The notes beneath the pieces were generated by a model. That model did not search any database. It was not told the DNA's origin and worked only from the letters and a program-made list of their open reading frames with translations. Below are positions 25,639 through 36,013 of a stretch of 64,000 nucleotides of DNA, in pieces. Positions within the stretch are counted from its first letter, which is position 1, and every line of letters starts with the position of its first letter. A program made the position numbers and the translations under genes. The stretch comes from Anaerosolibacter carboniphilus (lineage in GTDB: Bacteria; Bacillota; Clostridia; Peptostreptococcales; Thermotaleaceae): positions 62,001 through 126,000 of the forward strand of contig NZ_JACHEN010000007.1 of NCBI RefSeq assembly GCF_014205875.1, read 5' to 3'.

Positions 25639-28600
25639 ATGAGAAAATTATTAAATCTTGGTTTTGATATAGGTTCGACCACTATAAAGGTAGTAGCCCT
25701 TGATTCGAGCAATAATTTAGCGTTTTACAGGTACACTAGGCATTTGTCGGATATAAAAAACACACTGATAGGATTAATGAATGAATCATACAGTAAATTG
25801 GATAATTATGACGATGTGACAGTTGCGGTAACCGGTTCAGGCGGTATGGCAGTCTCCAACTGGATTGATATGCCTTTTGAACAGGAAGTTATTGCATGTA
25901 CGGAAGCAGTAAAAATGTTTGTTCCACAAACGGATGTTGCAATTGAACTAGGTGGTGAAGATGCCAAAATCACCTATTTCAATAATGGTTTGGATCAAAG
26001 AATGAACGGAATATGTGCAGGCGGAACAGGAGCTTTTATTGATCAGATGGCAGCATTGTTAAATACGGATGCGTTAGGCTTGAACGAACTTGCAAAAAAT
26101 TATAAGACGATATATCCTATTGCTTCAAGATGTGGTGTGTTTGCTAAAAGTGATATTCAGCCACTGGTAAATGAAGGGGTAAGAAAGGAAGATATTGCAG
26201 CATCAATATTTCATTCTGTAGTTAAGCAAACCATCAGCGGGCTGGCATGCGGCAAGCCGATCAGAGGGAATGTTGCCTTTCTCGGGGGCCCCTTACATTT
26301 TCTTTCGGAACTTCGCAAAAGTTTTATTGAAACTCTAAAATTATCAGAAAATCAGGCAATTGTTCCAGTAAATTCACACATATTCGCAGGAATTGGGTCT
26401 GCTATTTTATCAAGGTCTAGTACACCTTTAAGTTTTAAGAATTTAACTAGAAAAGTTTCAAGCGTAAAAACTGTTGTGACTTTTGAAACAGCAAGGTTAG
26501 CGCCTTTATTTGAAACGCAGCAAGAATATACGCAATTTCAGCAACAACATGATAAGCATACACTCAAAAGAGCAGATATTAAAGAATATGCTGGCAATTG
26601 TTTTTTAGGCGTTGACGCTGGGTCTACAACGACCAAACTTGCCTTAGTCGGCGAAGATGGGTCCCTTCTTTATTCCTATTATGGAAATAATCAAGGTAAG
26701 CCGCTGGACTTGGCAATTGATCAAATAAAAAATATATATTCGATGATTCCTCCAAGAGCGAAAATAGCCAATTCATGTGTCACAGGTTATGGTGAAAGGC
26801 TGATAAAATCAGCGTTATCCATTGATATCGGCGAAGTAGAAACAATAGCACATTATAAGGCAGCTGAATACTTCTTGCCTGGGGTGGATTTTATCCTGGA
26901 TATAGGCGGTCAGGATATGAAATGTCTTCATATTAAAAACGGCGTAATTGACAGCATACTCCTAAATGAGGCTTGTTCTTCCGGTTGTGGCTCCTTTATT
27001 GAGAGCTTTTCTAAGTCATTGAATATGGGTATTGAAGAGTTTTCAAAAATTGCGCTCAATGCAAAAAATCCTGTCGACCTTGGTTCAAGGTGCACTGTGT
27101 TTATGAACTCCAGGGTCAAACAGGCACAAAAGGAAGGCGCAAGCGTTGGGGATATTTCGGCGGGACTTGCGTATTCAGTTATTAAAAACGCACTCTATAA
27201 AGTGATAAAGATTACAAATCTGGAAGAAATGGGCGAAAGGATTGTAGTACAGGGTGGTACATTTTACAATGATGCAGTACTGAGAAGCTTTGAATTGATA
27301 TCAGGGCGTAAGGTTGTCAGACCTGATATATCTGGCATTATGGGGGCTTTCGGTGCTGCTTTGATAGCAAAAGAAAAATATGTGGAGGGAGCAGAAACAA
27401 CACTTGTTTCTACCGATCACTTGAATCATTTCAAAATGGATATCTCAACAAAACGATGTGGTGCCTGCAGCAATAATTGTTTATTGACAGTAAATAAATT
27501 CAATGGAGGAAAAAAGTTCATATCAGGGAATCGCTGCGAGAATGGAATAAGTGAAGAAAAGCTAGAATTAGAGGTGCTCAATCTTTATGATTACAAATAC
27601 AAGAGAACCTTTGGCTATATTCCATTGAAAAAGGAACAGGCCAAAAGAGGGACAGTCGGCATACCAAGAGTACTTAATATGTATGAAAATTATCCCTTCT
27701 GGTTTGCTTTTTTCACTGATCTTGGTTTCAATGTAGAATTATCCCCTGAATCGTCAAGAGAAATCTATGAGCTTGGTATCGAAACAATGCCTTCAGAGTC
27801 GGTCTGTTATCCTGCTAAACTGACGCATGGACATATCATGAGCCTTGTAAATAGGGATATAGATTTTATATTTTATCCTTGTGTTGTGTATGAGAAAAAA
27901 GAGCAGAAAGAAGCAGACAATTGCTTTAACTGCCCTATCGTAATCTCCTATGCAGAAAATATTAAAAACAATATGGAGATTTTAAAAGATAGGAATATAA
28001 AATTCATGAATCCTTTTTTATCTTTCAGTAACAAGAGCAAATTATTCAAAAGGCTTTGTGAAATATTTGTACCTATGTCCATCGATAAAAAAGAGATAGT
28101 CAAAGCGGCATCTTACGCCTGGGATGAACAGGAGAAGGTGAGAAATGACATAAGGAAAAAAGGCGAAGAAGTATTAGAATATCTAAAAATAATGGGGAAA
28201 AAAGGCATTGTACTTGCAGGAAGACCTTATCATATTGATCCTGAAATCAATCATGGAATTCCTGCCCTTATAAATAGCTATGGTATTGCCGTACTATCAG
28301 AAGATTCCGTAGCACATCTCGGTAATGTGCAAAGACCGCTGGGGGTTGTGGATCAATGGATGTATCATTCCAGACTCTATGCTGCAGCAAGCTTTGTAGG
28401 AACACAAAGCAATCTGGAACTGATACAATTGAATTCATTTGGATGCGGCTTGGATGCAGTTACCAGCTGTGAAGTTCAGGGGATTTTAGACAGGTATGGA
28501 AAGATATATACACTCCTGAAAATAGATGAGATCAGCAATCTGGGCGCTGCTAGAATACGTATCCGTTCTTTGCATGCTGCGATTGAGGAAAGAGCGAGGA

Positions 28601-29883
28601 AGAGCTTAGCACCTGTCAACAATGAAGAAGAACAAAACGAGGCTGTTTTTACTCGAGAGATGAGAGAAACACATACAATTCTTGCACCACAAATGTCGCC
28701 TATTCATTTTCAATTTCTGGAGGAAGCATTTAATACCTGCGGCTACAGGGTGATCGTGCTTCCAGATGTTGATGCCGATTCAATCAATGAGGGATTGAAA
28801 TATGTCAATAACGATGCCTGCTATCCATCATTGATTGTTGTAGGCCAAATTATCCAGGCATTAAAATCAGGCAAGTATGGTACCCATAATATTTCAGTGA
28901 TGCTGACACAAACTGGTGGAGGGTGCAGGGCAACGAATTATGTCGGCTTTTTAAGAAAGGCTTTAAAAAAAGCGGGTTTTGAAAATGTGCCAGTTATTTC
29001 ACTTAATGCTGTAGGTATTGAAAAAAATCCGGGCTTCAAATTCAGCTTGAATATGGCACATAGGGCCATGATGGCACTGGTTTATGGAGACTTGCTTATG
29101 AGGGTTTTGTATAGAGTAAGGCCTTATGAAAGGATAAAGGGTTCAGCGAATGGATTATATGCAAATTGGGTGCAAAAGTGCAAGGAATCAGTTAGAGATG
29201 GGAAAATGAAGACTTTTAGGCAATACTTACAACAGATTGTCTTTGATTTTGACAATATAGAAATTACGTCAGAGAAGAAGCCTAGGGTTGGTGTAGTAGG
29301 AGAAATACTTGTGAAATTTCATCCTGCAGCAAACAATCATATTGTCGAAATGCTTGAGGAAGAGGGTGTTGAGGCCGTTGTTCCGGATTTGATCGATTTC
29401 CTCATGTACTGTGCCTATGACAATGATTTTAAATACAAATATCTTTCCGGTAAGAAAACGGCTCAAATATTAGGCTTTTCAGCAATAAAACTGATGGAAT
29501 TCTATCGGATTGAAATGAAGAAAGCACTGAATAGAAGTAAAAGATTTGGTTCTTTCAAAACGATCGAGGAAATGGCCTGTATGGCCGAGCCATTTGTTTC
29601 CCTGGGGAATCAAACGGGAGAAGGATGGTTTTTGACTGCCGAAATGGTAGAACTTTTAGAAAGCGGGGTAAACAATATTGCCTGCTTGCAGCCCTTTGCC
29701 TGTCTTCCAAACCATATCATCGGGAAGGGTGTTATAAAAGTACTAAAAAATAAGTATCCATATGCAAACATAGTTGCCATAGACTATGATCCTGGCGCAA
29801 GCGAAGTAAATCAATTGAACAGAATTAAGCTTATGCTTTCTTCTGCGAGAGATACTCATGGTAGAAGTAGTTATATCAAGTAG
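25639..29883 (+). CDS. Giant 2-hydroxyacyl-CoA dehydratase activator-related protein (double BcrAD/BadFG)
   Basis: This protein has about 1414 residues. Domain 1 (about 5-260) and domain 2 (about 325-590) are ASKHA ATPase folds of the HgdC/BadF type: [10 protein letters not shown] and [10 protein letters not shown] for phosphate binding, with Cys motifs I-C-A-G-G-T-G and A-C-S-S-G-C-G near the Fe-S site. A DUF2229-like region follows from about 655 ([10 protein letters not shown]). The C-terminal third resembles dehydratase HgdB-like parts. Such long fusions occur in anaerobes, presumably as ATP-driven reductases, with unknown partners. The ATG at 25639 and a TTG at 25633 are both possible starts. 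Confidence 0.85.
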   Translation: MRKLLNLGFDIGSTTIKVVALDSSNNLAFYRYTRHLSDIKNTLIGLMNESYSKLDNYDDVTVAVTGSGGMAVSNWIDMPFEQEVIACTEAVKMFVPQTDVAIELGGEDAKITYFNNGLDQRMNGICAGGTGAFIDQMAALLNTDALGLNELAKNYKTIYPIASRCGVFAKSDIQPLVNEGVRKEDIAASIFHSVVKQTISGLACGKPIRGNVAFLGGPLHFLSELRKSFIETLKLSENQAIVPVNSHIFAGIGSAILSRSSTPLSFKNLTRKVSSVKTVVTFETARLAPLFETQQEYTQFQQQHDKHTLKRADIKEYAGNCFLGVDAGSTTTKLALVGEDGSLLYSYYGNNQGKPLDLAIDQIKNIYSMIPPRAKIANSCVTGYGERLIKSALSIDIGEVETIAHYKAAEYFLPGVDFILDIGGQDMKCLHIKNGVIDSILLNEACSSGCGSFIESFSKSLNMGIEEFSKIALNAKNPVDLGSRCTVFMNSRVKQAQKEGASVGDISAGLAYSVIKNALYKVIKITNLEEMGERIVVQGGTFYNDAVLRSFELISGRKVVRPDISGIMGAFGAALIAKEKYVEGAETTLVSTDHLNHFKMDISTKRCGACSNNCLLTVNKFNGGKKFISGNRCENGISEEKLELEVLNLYDYKYKRTFGYIPLKKEQAKRGTVGIPRVLNMYENYPFWFAFFTDLGFNVELSPESSREIYELGIETMPSESVCYPAKLTHGHIMSLVNRDIDFIFYPCVVYEKKEQKEADNCFNCPIVISYAENIKNNMEILKDRNIKFMNPFLSFSNKSKLFKRLCEIFVPMSIDKKEIVKAASYAWDEQEKVRNDIRKKGEEVLEYLKIMGKKGIVLAGRPYHIDPEINHGIPALINSYGIAVLSEDSVAHLGNVQRPLGVVDQWMYHSRLYAAASFVGTQSNLELIQLNSFGCGLDAVTSCEVQGILDRYGKIYTLLKIDEISNLGAARIRIRSLHAAIEERARKSLAPVNNEEEQNEAVFTREMRETHTILAPQMSPIHFQFLEEAFNTCGYRVIVLPDVDADSINEGLKYVNNDACYPSLIVVGQIIQALKSGKYGTHNISVMLTQTGGGCRATNYVGFLRKALKKAGFENVPVISLNAVGIEKNPGFKFSLNMAHRAMMALVYGDLLMRVLYRVRPYERIKGSANGLYANWVQKCKESVRDGKMKTFRQYLQQIVFDFDNIEITSEKKPRVGVVGEILVKFHPAANNHIVEMLEEEGVEAVVPDLIDFLMYCAYDNDFKYKYLSGKKTAQILGFSAIKLMEFYRIEMKKALNRSKRFGSFKTIEEMACMAEPFVSLGNQTGEGWFLTAEMVELLESGVNNIACLQPFACLPNHIIGKGVIKVLKNKYPYANIVAIDYDPGASEVNQLNRIKLMLSSARDTHGRSSYIK

Positions 29884-30034
29884 GACGCTGAAAATGATGC
29901 GATGTAAACTCTGACGGAAATTTTAGTACATCAAATCATTTCAAACTAACTCCTGTTATTGAAGAAATAGGCTTGAAAGGAGATCTGTAGAGACTAGGAC
30001 ATAGGGATCTATTCTGATGATGCAAAAATTCTCT

Positions 30035-30060
30035 GGGATTGTTGAAAAACAATCCCTTTT
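30035..30060 (+). terminator. Rho-independent terminator
   Basis: GGGATTGTT-GAAA-AACAATCCC followed by TTTT, between the convergent activator and ArsR genes. Confidence 0.85.
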
Positions 30061-30135
30061 GTTATGGATGAATTTGTCATCATGACTTTTTAAGCTTTAA
30101 ACTTCTGTTTTTTGTGAATATAAAATTCCTTTCTA

Positions 30136-30435
30136 TCATATGTTCTTTATGATCAAATCCAATAATCCAGGGAATCGTTCTTCCAATTCTTCATATCGAA
30201 TAGATAGAAACCGCTGTTTTCCTTCAATTCTTACTTTAATCAGACCTGATTCCCGCAGTACTCTAAAATGATGGGAAAGAGCGGATTTTGGCAAATCGAT
30301 ATTGCAACAAGCACAAGTCGTTTCATAATTATTAGCAAGATTTTTTATAATATTAAGTCGAATGGGGTCACCCAAAGCCTTAAGTATTGCTGGTAAATTC
30401 AGTTGATCTATATTGGGATGGAACAATTCTCGCAA
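30136..30435 (-). CDS. ArsR-family winged-helix regulator
   Basis: The 99-residue protein has the ArsR fold: A-L-G-D-P-I-R-L-N-I-I near residue 18, then a Cys pair in T-C-A-C-C-N-I-D-L, recognition helix S-A-L-S-H-H-F-R-V-L-R-E-S-G-L and wing E-G-K-Q-R-F-L. The cysteines near helix 3 suit a metal, arsenic or thiol-reactive ligand. The start is TTG with AGGAGG eight bases before. It is divergent from a nitroreductase/flavoprotein operon with a long palindrome between, so it probably regulates that operon. Confidence 0.88.
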   Translation of the reverse strand: MRELFHPNIDQLNLPAILKALGDPIRLNIIKNLANNYETTCACCNIDLPKSALSHHFRVLRESGLIKVRIEGKQRFLSIRYEELEERFPGLLDLIIKNI

Positions 30436-30479
30436 TGCTTTTACCTCCTGTTCGTATTTTTATATTGTTAAATTTACTC

Positions 30480-30536
30480 TTGAATTATACCACATTCTAT
30501 GATATGTTTAAATAGTTCAATTATAATTGAACTATT
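30480..30536 (+). promoter_or_regulatory. Nitroreductase promoter and 12-2-12 ArsR-type operator
   Basis: TTGAAT (30480-30485), a 17-base spacer and TATGTT (30503-30508). Directly after, 30511-30536 is a perfect 26-base palindrome with half AATAGTTCAATT. The 12-2-12 form is that described for SmtB/ArsR-family operators, and it covers the expected transcription start. Confidence 0.65.
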
Positions 30537-30565
30537 GAACAAAATATTAAGGGAGGAGAACATAC

Positions 30566-31120
30566 ATGAATGAAGTTTTAAGAGCAATAAAAAGCAGAAG
30601 AAGTGTTAGAAAGTATAAAACTGATCAGATAAGTCAAGAGAGTTTAGATTTAATCATTGAAGCTGGAGTTTACGCGCCAACTGCACATAATGAACAGCCG
30701 TGGCATTTTACGATTATACAAAACCAGGAAATGCTGCAGCATATGAATGAAAAAGTAAAAGAATTAATGGCAAAATCAGATATCGATTGGATTCAAAAGA
30801 TGAGTTCAAATCCTAATTTTCAAGTAACCTATAATGCACCTACATTGATTATCGTATCAGGCAGAAAAGATGCGATGGCTTGGAGTGCAGATTGCGCAGC
30901 CGCCATGCAGAACATGTTAATTGCTGCAGAGAGTTTGAATATTGGATCGGTTTGGTTGGGGTTATTGAGATTCTTTTTTGAGCAGGAAGAAGAGGTTAGT
31001 AAATTGGGGATACCAGAAGGTTACCAGCCTTATTATGGAATAGCGCTTGGCTTTAAAGCACAGGAAAAGGAACAGATTGCTCCGAAAAGGAATTTAAATG
31101 TTGTAAACTATATTAGATAA
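30566..31120 (+). CDS. Nitroreductase-family FMN protein
   Basis: The 184-residue protein has R-S-R-R-S-V-R-K-Y (corrected by eye to K-S-R-R-S-V-R-K-Y) at residues 9-17, P-T-A-H-N-E-Q-P-W-H near 38, S-V-W-L-G-L near 135 and G-F-K near the C-terminus. These are standard nitroreductase features. GGGAGGAG precedes the ATG. It is the first gene of a three-gene unit with an FMN reductase and a DUF1858 protein, divergent from the ArsR gene. A redox detoxification role is inferred. Confidence 0.88.
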   Translation: MNEVLRAIKSRRSVRKYKTDQISQESLDLIIEAGVYAPTAHNEQPWHFTIIQNQEMLQHMNEKVKELMAKSDIDWIQKMSSNPNFQVTYNAPTLIIVSGRKDAMAWSADCAAAMQNMLIAAESLNIGSVWLGLLRFFFEQEEEVSKLGIPEGYQPYYGIALGFKAQEKEQIAPKRNLNVVNYIR

Positions 31121-31163
31121 TTATGCGAAATATCAACAAATATTGTATTCTGGAGGATGCTTT

Positions 31164-31823
31164 ATGAAAGTGATTGCTTTTAATGGAAGTCCAAGGAAAA
31201 ATTGGAATACTGCAACACTGCTGAACCATACCCTTGAAGGTGCAGCTTCACAAGGAGCTGAGACTGAGTTTATCCATCTTTATGATTACAATTATAAAGG
31301 ATGTATCAGCTGCTTTGCCTGTAAGTTGAAAGATGGTAAAAACTATGGCAGGTGTACTGTAAACGATGATCTAAAATCAATTCTTAAAAAAGTTGAAGAA
31401 GCCGATGCTATCATTCTGGGTTCACCAATATACTTTGGAATGACTACAGGTGAGATAAGATCTTTCCTGGAGCGTTTGATGTTTCAGTATCTGGTGTATG
31501 ATGCAAACTATACAAGTCTCTTTAAAAGGAGAATACAGACAGGGTTTATTTACACAATGAATGTAAATCAGAGCCGTATAGAAGAAGTGGGATACGAGCA
31601 GAATCTCAAAGGAACGGAAATGGCAATGAAGAGGATTTTTGGCGCATCGGAATCATTATTTGTTACGGATACATATCAGTTTGACGATTATTCCAAATAT
31701 GAAACGTCCGGTCTCAATGAGGAAGAAAAGGCAAAGCGAAGGAAAGAAGTATTCCCGGAGGATTGCAAAAAAGCTTTTGAAATGGGCGTTAGATTCGCCC
31801 AGCAAAGCACCTTATTGAAGTAG
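31164..31823 (+). CDS. Flavodoxin-fold NADPH-dependent FMN reductase with Cys motif
   Basis: The 219-residue protein has F-N-G-S-P-R-K-N-W-N-T at residues 5-15 (FMN phosphate loop) and G-S-P-I-Y-F-G-M near 90. The stretch G-C-I-S-C-F-A-C near residue 50 (C-x2-C-x2-C, with another Cys ten residues on) resembles the compact Fe-S site of iron-sulfur flavoproteins, but the last spacing is longer than in the classical Isf motif. GGAGG lies before the ATG at 31164. It is co-oriented with the nitroreductase 43 bases upstream. Confidence 0.85.
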   Translation: MKVIAFNGSPRKNWNTATLLNHTLEGAASQGAETEFIHLYDYNYKGCISCFACKLKDGKNYGRCTVNDDLKSILKKVEEADAIILGSPIYFGMTTGEIRSFLERLMFQYLVYDANYTSLFKRRIQTGFIYTMNVNQSRIEEVGYEQNLKGTEMAMKRIFGASESLFVTDTYQFDDYSKYETSGLNEEEKAKRRKEVFPEDCKKAFEMGVRFAQQSTLLK

Positions 31824-31930
31824 GTAGGCAAAGGATGCAATAGAAAATTTCAATTGACTTGAATGAAACCTATGTGAAATGGCTGAATGGGCAGTTCAGA
31901 GATTAAACCTATATGAAGGAGGTGAAAAAA

Positions 31931-32125
31931 ATGATAACAAAAAACAGATCGATAATGGATATTGTTGAAAAATATCCTGAAACCGTTGAGGTTTTCTTAA
32001 AGCATGGAATGCATTGTTTTGGATGCATGGCCGCAAGATTTGAGAATATTGAACAGGGAGCACTGGCTCATGGTATCGATGTTGACCAATTGATGCAGGA
32101 CTTAAATAAAGCTGTAAGCATATAA
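31931..32125 (+). CDS. DUF1858-domain protein (hybrid-cluster-associated disulfide type)
   Basis: The 64-residue protein contains I-V-E-K-Y-P-E-T-V-E-V-F and H-C-F-G-C-M-A, the C-x2-C pair of small DUF1858 proteins. These often occur near hybrid-cluster proteins and are thought to have redox-active disulfides. AGGAGGTG precedes the ATG at 31931; the ATG at 31913 lies before the ribosome site. It ends the nitroreductase unit at a terminator. Confidence 0.85.
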   Translation: MITKNRSIMDIVEKYPETVEVFLKHGMHCFGCMAARFENIEQGALAHGIDVDQLMQDLNKAVSI

Positions 32126-32146
32126 ATCAATTTTCTATCTAAAAGT

Positions 32147-32178
32147 AAGAGAATCGTTACACTGCGATTCTCTTTTTT
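32147..32178 (+). terminator. Rho-independent terminator
   Basis: AAGAGAATCG pairs with CGATTCTCTT around an 8-base loop and runs into T6. Confidence 0.88.
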
Positions 32179-32359
32179 ATATTTTTATACCTTGCCCCAG
32201 TGAAGATGGACCATACTTGCTGGTACATGCGAATCACAACACGCTGCTTATGGGGAGTGCATGGTGAGAATAGAGAAGGGATATGACTTTCATAATACAG
32301 AAAAGTGTGAGATAATGGAAGAATATTCTAAATAATAATGAAGGGGATGGGTATAAGGC

Positions 32360-33256
32360 ATGGGGGAGATCGGAAATCTTAATATAAAATTAACGGGGAA
32401 ATTAGAGGAAAATGACTATGAGGATATCAATAATCTTCAGAACCTTTGTTTAAAAGTGGATCAAACAGCATTGAAATTAGAACTTGATTATAAATTAGGC
32501 AGAGGGGAAAGAAAAAGCGAGAACCTAAATAATATTAATGAATTTATGTATTATGATAGGAATAAGCTTATTGGCTATATTGGTATAGGTAACTTTGGCG
32601 GAGATACGATAGAAGTAAATGGGATGGTGCATCCGGATTATAGGAGAAGGGGTGTATTTAAAAGGCTATTTTCTTTAGTAAAAGATGAATGGAACAAAAG
32701 AGAATCCCAGAAAATGCTTTTACTAAGCGACACGAATTCTATTTCGGGACTGGAATTTATTAAGTATACATGTGCTAGCTATGACCACTCGGAATATGAG
32801 ATGTTTTTAAAAAGTAATGCAAGAAAAAATGTATTATTGAATAATGTGGCTTTAAGAAAAGCTACGAATAATGACGCCAAAGAGATTGCATGGCAAGACT
32901 CCATTTATTTTGATATAGAATACAAAGCAGAAGATATTTCTATGCCTGAGGAAGAAGAAAAGTATGGCTCAGTTACTTATATAGCAGAAATCGATAATAA
33001 AACGATAGGAAAAGTTCGTTTAGAAATAATCGATGGTATAGGAGGCATTTATGGATTAGGTGTACTTCCAGAGTATCGTGGGAAAGGTTATGGAAGAGAG
33101 ATCCTAACTTGTGCAATAGAAAAGCTAAAAGAAAAAAACGCAAAGGATATAATGCTTCAAGTGTCCGTAAAGAACAAAAGTGCTTTAAATCTTTATCAAT
33201 CCTGTGGTTTTGAAGAGACTTCTACAATGGATTATTATAAAATAAGTAAAAAATAG
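32360..33256 (+). CDS. Tandem GNAT-family N-acetyltransferase
   Basis: The 298-residue protein has two GNAT folds. The N-terminal half (about 12-150) has V-H-P-D-Y-R-R-R-G-V-F near residue 95. The C-terminal half (160-298) has L-G-V-L-P-E-Y-R-G-K-G-Y-G-R, the acetyl-CoA pyrophosphate loop (R-G-K-G-Y-G), near residue 235. Double-GNAT proteins usually keep one active half, and here the second has the better acetyl-CoA motif. The acceptor is unknown. The gene stands alone. Confidence 0.85.
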   Translation: MGEIGNLNIKLTGKLEENDYEDINNLQNLCLKVDQTALKLELDYKLGRGERKSENLNNINEFMYYDRNKLIGYIGIGNFGGDTIEVNGMVHPDYRRRGVFKRLFSLVKDEWNKRESQKMLLLSDTNSISGLEFIKYTCASYDHSEYEMFLKSNARKNVLLNNVALRKATNNDAKEIAWQDSIYFDIEYKAEDISMPEEEEKYGSVTYIAEIDNKTIGKVRLEIIDGIGGIYGLGVLPEYRGKGYGREILTCAIEKLKEKNAKDIMLQVSVKNKSALNLYQSCGFEETSTMDYYKISKK

Positions 33257-33334
33257 ATAATTTATCTGTAGATTACAATGTCTTAGAAGAGGAAAGCACG
33301 AGATGAAGTAATCAGGGAAACTGAAAAAAATGGA

Positions 33335-33395
33335 AGGGACGGTTAACAACTTTTATCACTTTTGCTTAAAGTGCTAATTGATTTTAACTGTCCCT
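33335..33395. terminator. Nested hairpin downstream of GNAT gene
   Basis: AGGGACGGTTAA and TTAACTGTCCCT form the outer arms, and CACTTT/AAAGTG form an inner stem. A long dyad of this kind in the 306-base gap could be a terminator or a small repeat element. I see no gene in the gap. Confidence 0.5.
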
Positions 33396-33562
33396 GTTAA
33401 ATTATAAGATAGATATTGTTAAAATATTGTTTTATTGCTTAATTTATTTTTTCTTGGAAAAGCAAATATATGGATGTATAATTAAGGGTGTAGTATTTTA
33501 CGCAGTAGATTTTTTTGATTTTAGAAGACCATTTATATATACATCTATAGGGGGCTGGGATC

Positions 33563-34525
33563 ATGTCTATATTTTTACATATTCTAAGTTATAATGTTGT
33601 ACCGATCTTTACCATGATTATATTAGGCTTTGTGCTTGGCAAAAAATTCGATTTAAATATATTTACCCTAAGCAAATTGAATTTCTATTTATTTGTACCT
33701 GGATTTATATTCTTTAATCTTTATACAAGTAATTTAGATCGTAGTATGCTTAAAATTTTATTATTTAGCATTTTGTATATGGTAACGAATGATTTATTAT
33801 CCAGAATCATTTCGAAAATTCGTAGGTATGATGTAAGTATGACGAATGCTTTCAAAAATTCTATAATGTTTAATAATACGGGAAATATAGGCCTGTCACT
33901 TGTTACACTTATTTTCGGAAGCGCACCCTATATCATTAATGGACAAAAACCGTATCTAAGTGAAGCCCTTGCAGCTCAAATCATAGTTTTGGTATTCATG
34001 AATGTAACAATGAATACCTTAGGGTTCTATAATGCGGGAAGTGCCAAAATGAAACTCAAAGATTCAATCAGACAAATTTTTTCTATGCCATCTATATATG
34101 TTATACCGCTAGCACTTTTACTTAAGTATCTGGATTTCGATGTAACTGCAACACCCTTATGGGCTGCCATTGGATACTTAAAAGACGGACTGGTAGCGAT
34201 GGCATTACTAACATTAGGAGTTCAACTTTCAAAAACGAAGTTTGATTTTAGAAATAAGGATGTACATATTTCGGTGTTTACACGCCTTATCATAGGTCCA
34301 ATCCTTGCATTCGTATTCATACATTTATTCGGTTTTTCCAGTGTTACCGCACAAACCTTACTTATTTCTTATTCTGTACCCACAGCAGTAAATACCGCAT
34401 TGATTGCCGTTGAATGTGATAACAATAAAGATTTTGCATCTCAGGTAGTAGTAGTTTCAACGGTTTTTAGCTCTATTACCCTTACATTAGCTATTTTTAT
34501 AGCTAGAATTGTATTTCCTGTTTAG
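33563..34525 (+). CDS. AEC-family (auxin efflux carrier-like) permease
   Basis: The 320-residue protein has about ten membrane helices in two five-helix halves. N-T-G-N-I-G-L near residue 112 and S-V-P-T-A-V-N-T near 270 are the crossover motifs of the AEC/BART superfamily. Bacterial members transport small organic acids such as malate or malonate, and the substrate here is open. AGGGGGCTGG precedes the ATG. It is monocistronic, closed by the hairpin at 34555. Confidence 0.85.
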   Translation: MSIFLHILSYNVVPIFTMIILGFVLGKKFDLNIFTLSKLNFYLFVPGFIFFNLYTSNLDRSMLKILLFSILYMVTNDLLSRIISKIRRYDVSMTNAFKNSIMFNNTGNIGLSLVTLIFGSAPYIINGQKPYLSEALAAQIIVLVFMNVTMNTLGFYNAGSAKMKLKDSIRQIFSMPSIYVIPLALLLKYLDFDVTATPLWAAIGYLKDGLVAMALLTLGVQLSKTKFDFRNKDVHISVFTRLIIGPILAFVFIHLFGFSSVTAQTLLISYSVPTAVNTALIAVECDNNKDFASQVVVVSTVFSSITLTLAIFIARIVFPV

Positions 34526-34554
34526 TCTTTGATATATGAATAACGATAAGAGAG

Positions 34555-34589
34555 ATAAATATCCCCTGGCTAGGCCGGGGGATATTTAT
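34555..34589 (+). terminator. Terminator after the AEC carrier gene
   Basis: ATAAATATCCCC pairs with GGGGATATTTAT around an 11-base loop that itself can pair (GGC/GCC). The 170 bases from here to the operators at 34768 show nothing else. Confidence 0.7.
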
Positions 34590-34767
34590 TATGCAGAAAT
34601 TCAGAGAAAAACATCAGCATTATAGCTCCAAGGCATGTCGGGGTAGTCGTAAAGGTTGTAAAGATGTAATTATTAGGAAAATAGAAATTTATGGATATAA
34701 TGAAGCTTCTTCATTAGTGAGATATGTAACTTGGCACTATCCAGTATAAAAAAAGTAATTTTATATA

Positions 34768-34814
34768 TTGTATGCTTGACATACAAATAAATTAATTGTA
34801 TACTTGGCATACAA
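34768..34814 (+). promoter_or_regulatory. Promoter with twin palindromic operators
   Basis: TTGACA (34776-34781), a 17-base spacer and TATACT (34799-34804). TTGTATGCTTGACATACAA (34768-34786) overlaps the -35, and TTGTATACTTGGCATACAA (34796-34814) overlaps the -10. Both are 7-5-7 dyads 28 bases apart. They fit repression of the downstream operon, probably by its own MarR (36014). Confidence 0.75.
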
Positions 34815-34855
34815 ACAGTTAGAATATACTAACTTGATAGAAAGGATGTGACAAT

Positions 34856-35869
34856 ATGTACTGTCCAAAGGAAAATTCAAGTCTATACTATAATCTTCTT
34901 CACAAAAAAAGAGTTGCAGAAATTCTTCTGTCTGCGTTGCGTTTTGACCTATTTTCTTATCTTGAAAATTGGGAAACTGCGGAGTCTGTTGCTGAAAAAA
35001 GTGGCCTTCATATACGGAGCATATCTCTGGTACTCGATGCGCTGGTATCGGTCGGATTTATTGAAAAGAGAGAAAATACGTACAGAAACACTCCACAAAG
35101 CAATGAGTTTTTAAATCGCAGCAGTTGTGTATATTTGGGTGAAAGCATTATTTTCCGGGAGCAAATGATGTCACTAAAGGATATAGATAAACGTGTTCAA
35201 ATGGGACCGATTCCAGAGGTGGTTCGTAATAATAGTGGTGTCGAGGTGTATGATTTTTATGAAGCAGCGCGAATCAGTATTCCTGAAATGTACACAGGGC
35301 GTGTGCAAGCTTTCATCGCTGCGGTGACGAGCATATATTCCGGCAAGCCGCCCCAAAACATACTCGACCTTGGTGGTGGCTCAGGCGTTCTTGCCATTGA
35401 GCTTGCCAAGGCTTTTCCAGGCTGCCGGGGAACAATCTTTGAGCATCCTAGTGTAGCTGGACTTCCACGTGAGATTGTGATAAAGGAGGGCGTTTCTGAG
35501 CATATTACAGTGTTGGAAGGGGATTTTAACAAAGACGATTTTGGCGGTGGGTATGATCTTATCATAGCAGCAGGAATTCTGGACTTTGCCAAAGACCATT
35601 TTGAATACTTGATGAATAAATTATATAATGCGCTAACCGCTGACGGACTTTTATATTTAGTAACACACCAGATCAGTGAAGATTATTTATCTCCTCCCGA
35701 GAGGATTTTAGGATGGTTGTCCAGCCATTTGGATGGGCTTGATTTACTGCTGACAGAAAAATTCATATCAGAAGCTTTGAAATCCCATGGATTTAAAAAG
35801 ATACAAACCGACGTTGTAGGTGGTACCTTTGAATCTCTACAGGGTATGTTTTTCTCAAAAGGAATATGA
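34856..35869 (+). CDS. SAM-dependent methyltransferase (acetylserotonin O-methyltransferase-like)
   Basis: The 337-residue protein has an N-terminal winged-helix dimerisation domain (about 15-100; L-F-S-Y-L and V-S-V-G-F-I-E-K). A class I methyltransferase core follows: L-D-L-G-G-G-S-G near residue 168 binds SAM, and F-E-H-P and L-E-G-D-F-N follow. It belongs to the O-methyltransferase_2/polyketide hydroxylase-type family. The acceptor, perhaps a phenol or another small molecule, is unknown. GGATGTG lies before the ATG. It is first in an operon with a MarR and a saccharopine-dehydrogenase-like gene. Confidence 0.82.
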   Translation: MYCPKENSSLYYNLLHKKRVAEILLSALRFDLFSYLENWETAESVAEKSGLHIRSISLVLDALVSVGFIEKRENTYRNTPQSNEFLNRSSCVYLGESIIFREQMMSLKDIDKRVQMGPIPEVVRNNSGVEVYDFYEAARISIPEMYTGRVQAFIAAVTSIYSGKPPQNILDLGGGSGVLAIELAKAFPGCRGTIFEHPSVAGLPREIVIKEGVSEHITVLEGDFNKDDFGGGYDLIIAAGILDFAKDHFEYLMNKLYNALTADGLLYLVTHQISEDYLSPPERILGWLSSHLDGLDLLLTEKFISEALKSHGFKKIQTDVVGGTFESLQGMFFSKGI

Positions 35870-36013
35870 CGAACAGCTACCTCATAGACAAACGGAACAG
35901 ATGTTGCCCAAGATTAAATGAAAACATTAAGAGAAGCGTCGTTATCAAGTTGACAGAGCAGAGCTGAGAAACCTGTAAGGCTAACAAAAAATAACTGGAG
36001 GCGGATAATCAAG

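Noticed and set aside
34848..35114. 88-codon frame overlapping the methyltransferase start
   Set aside because: It is in another frame of a well-supported methyltransferase gene and lacks its own ribosome site.
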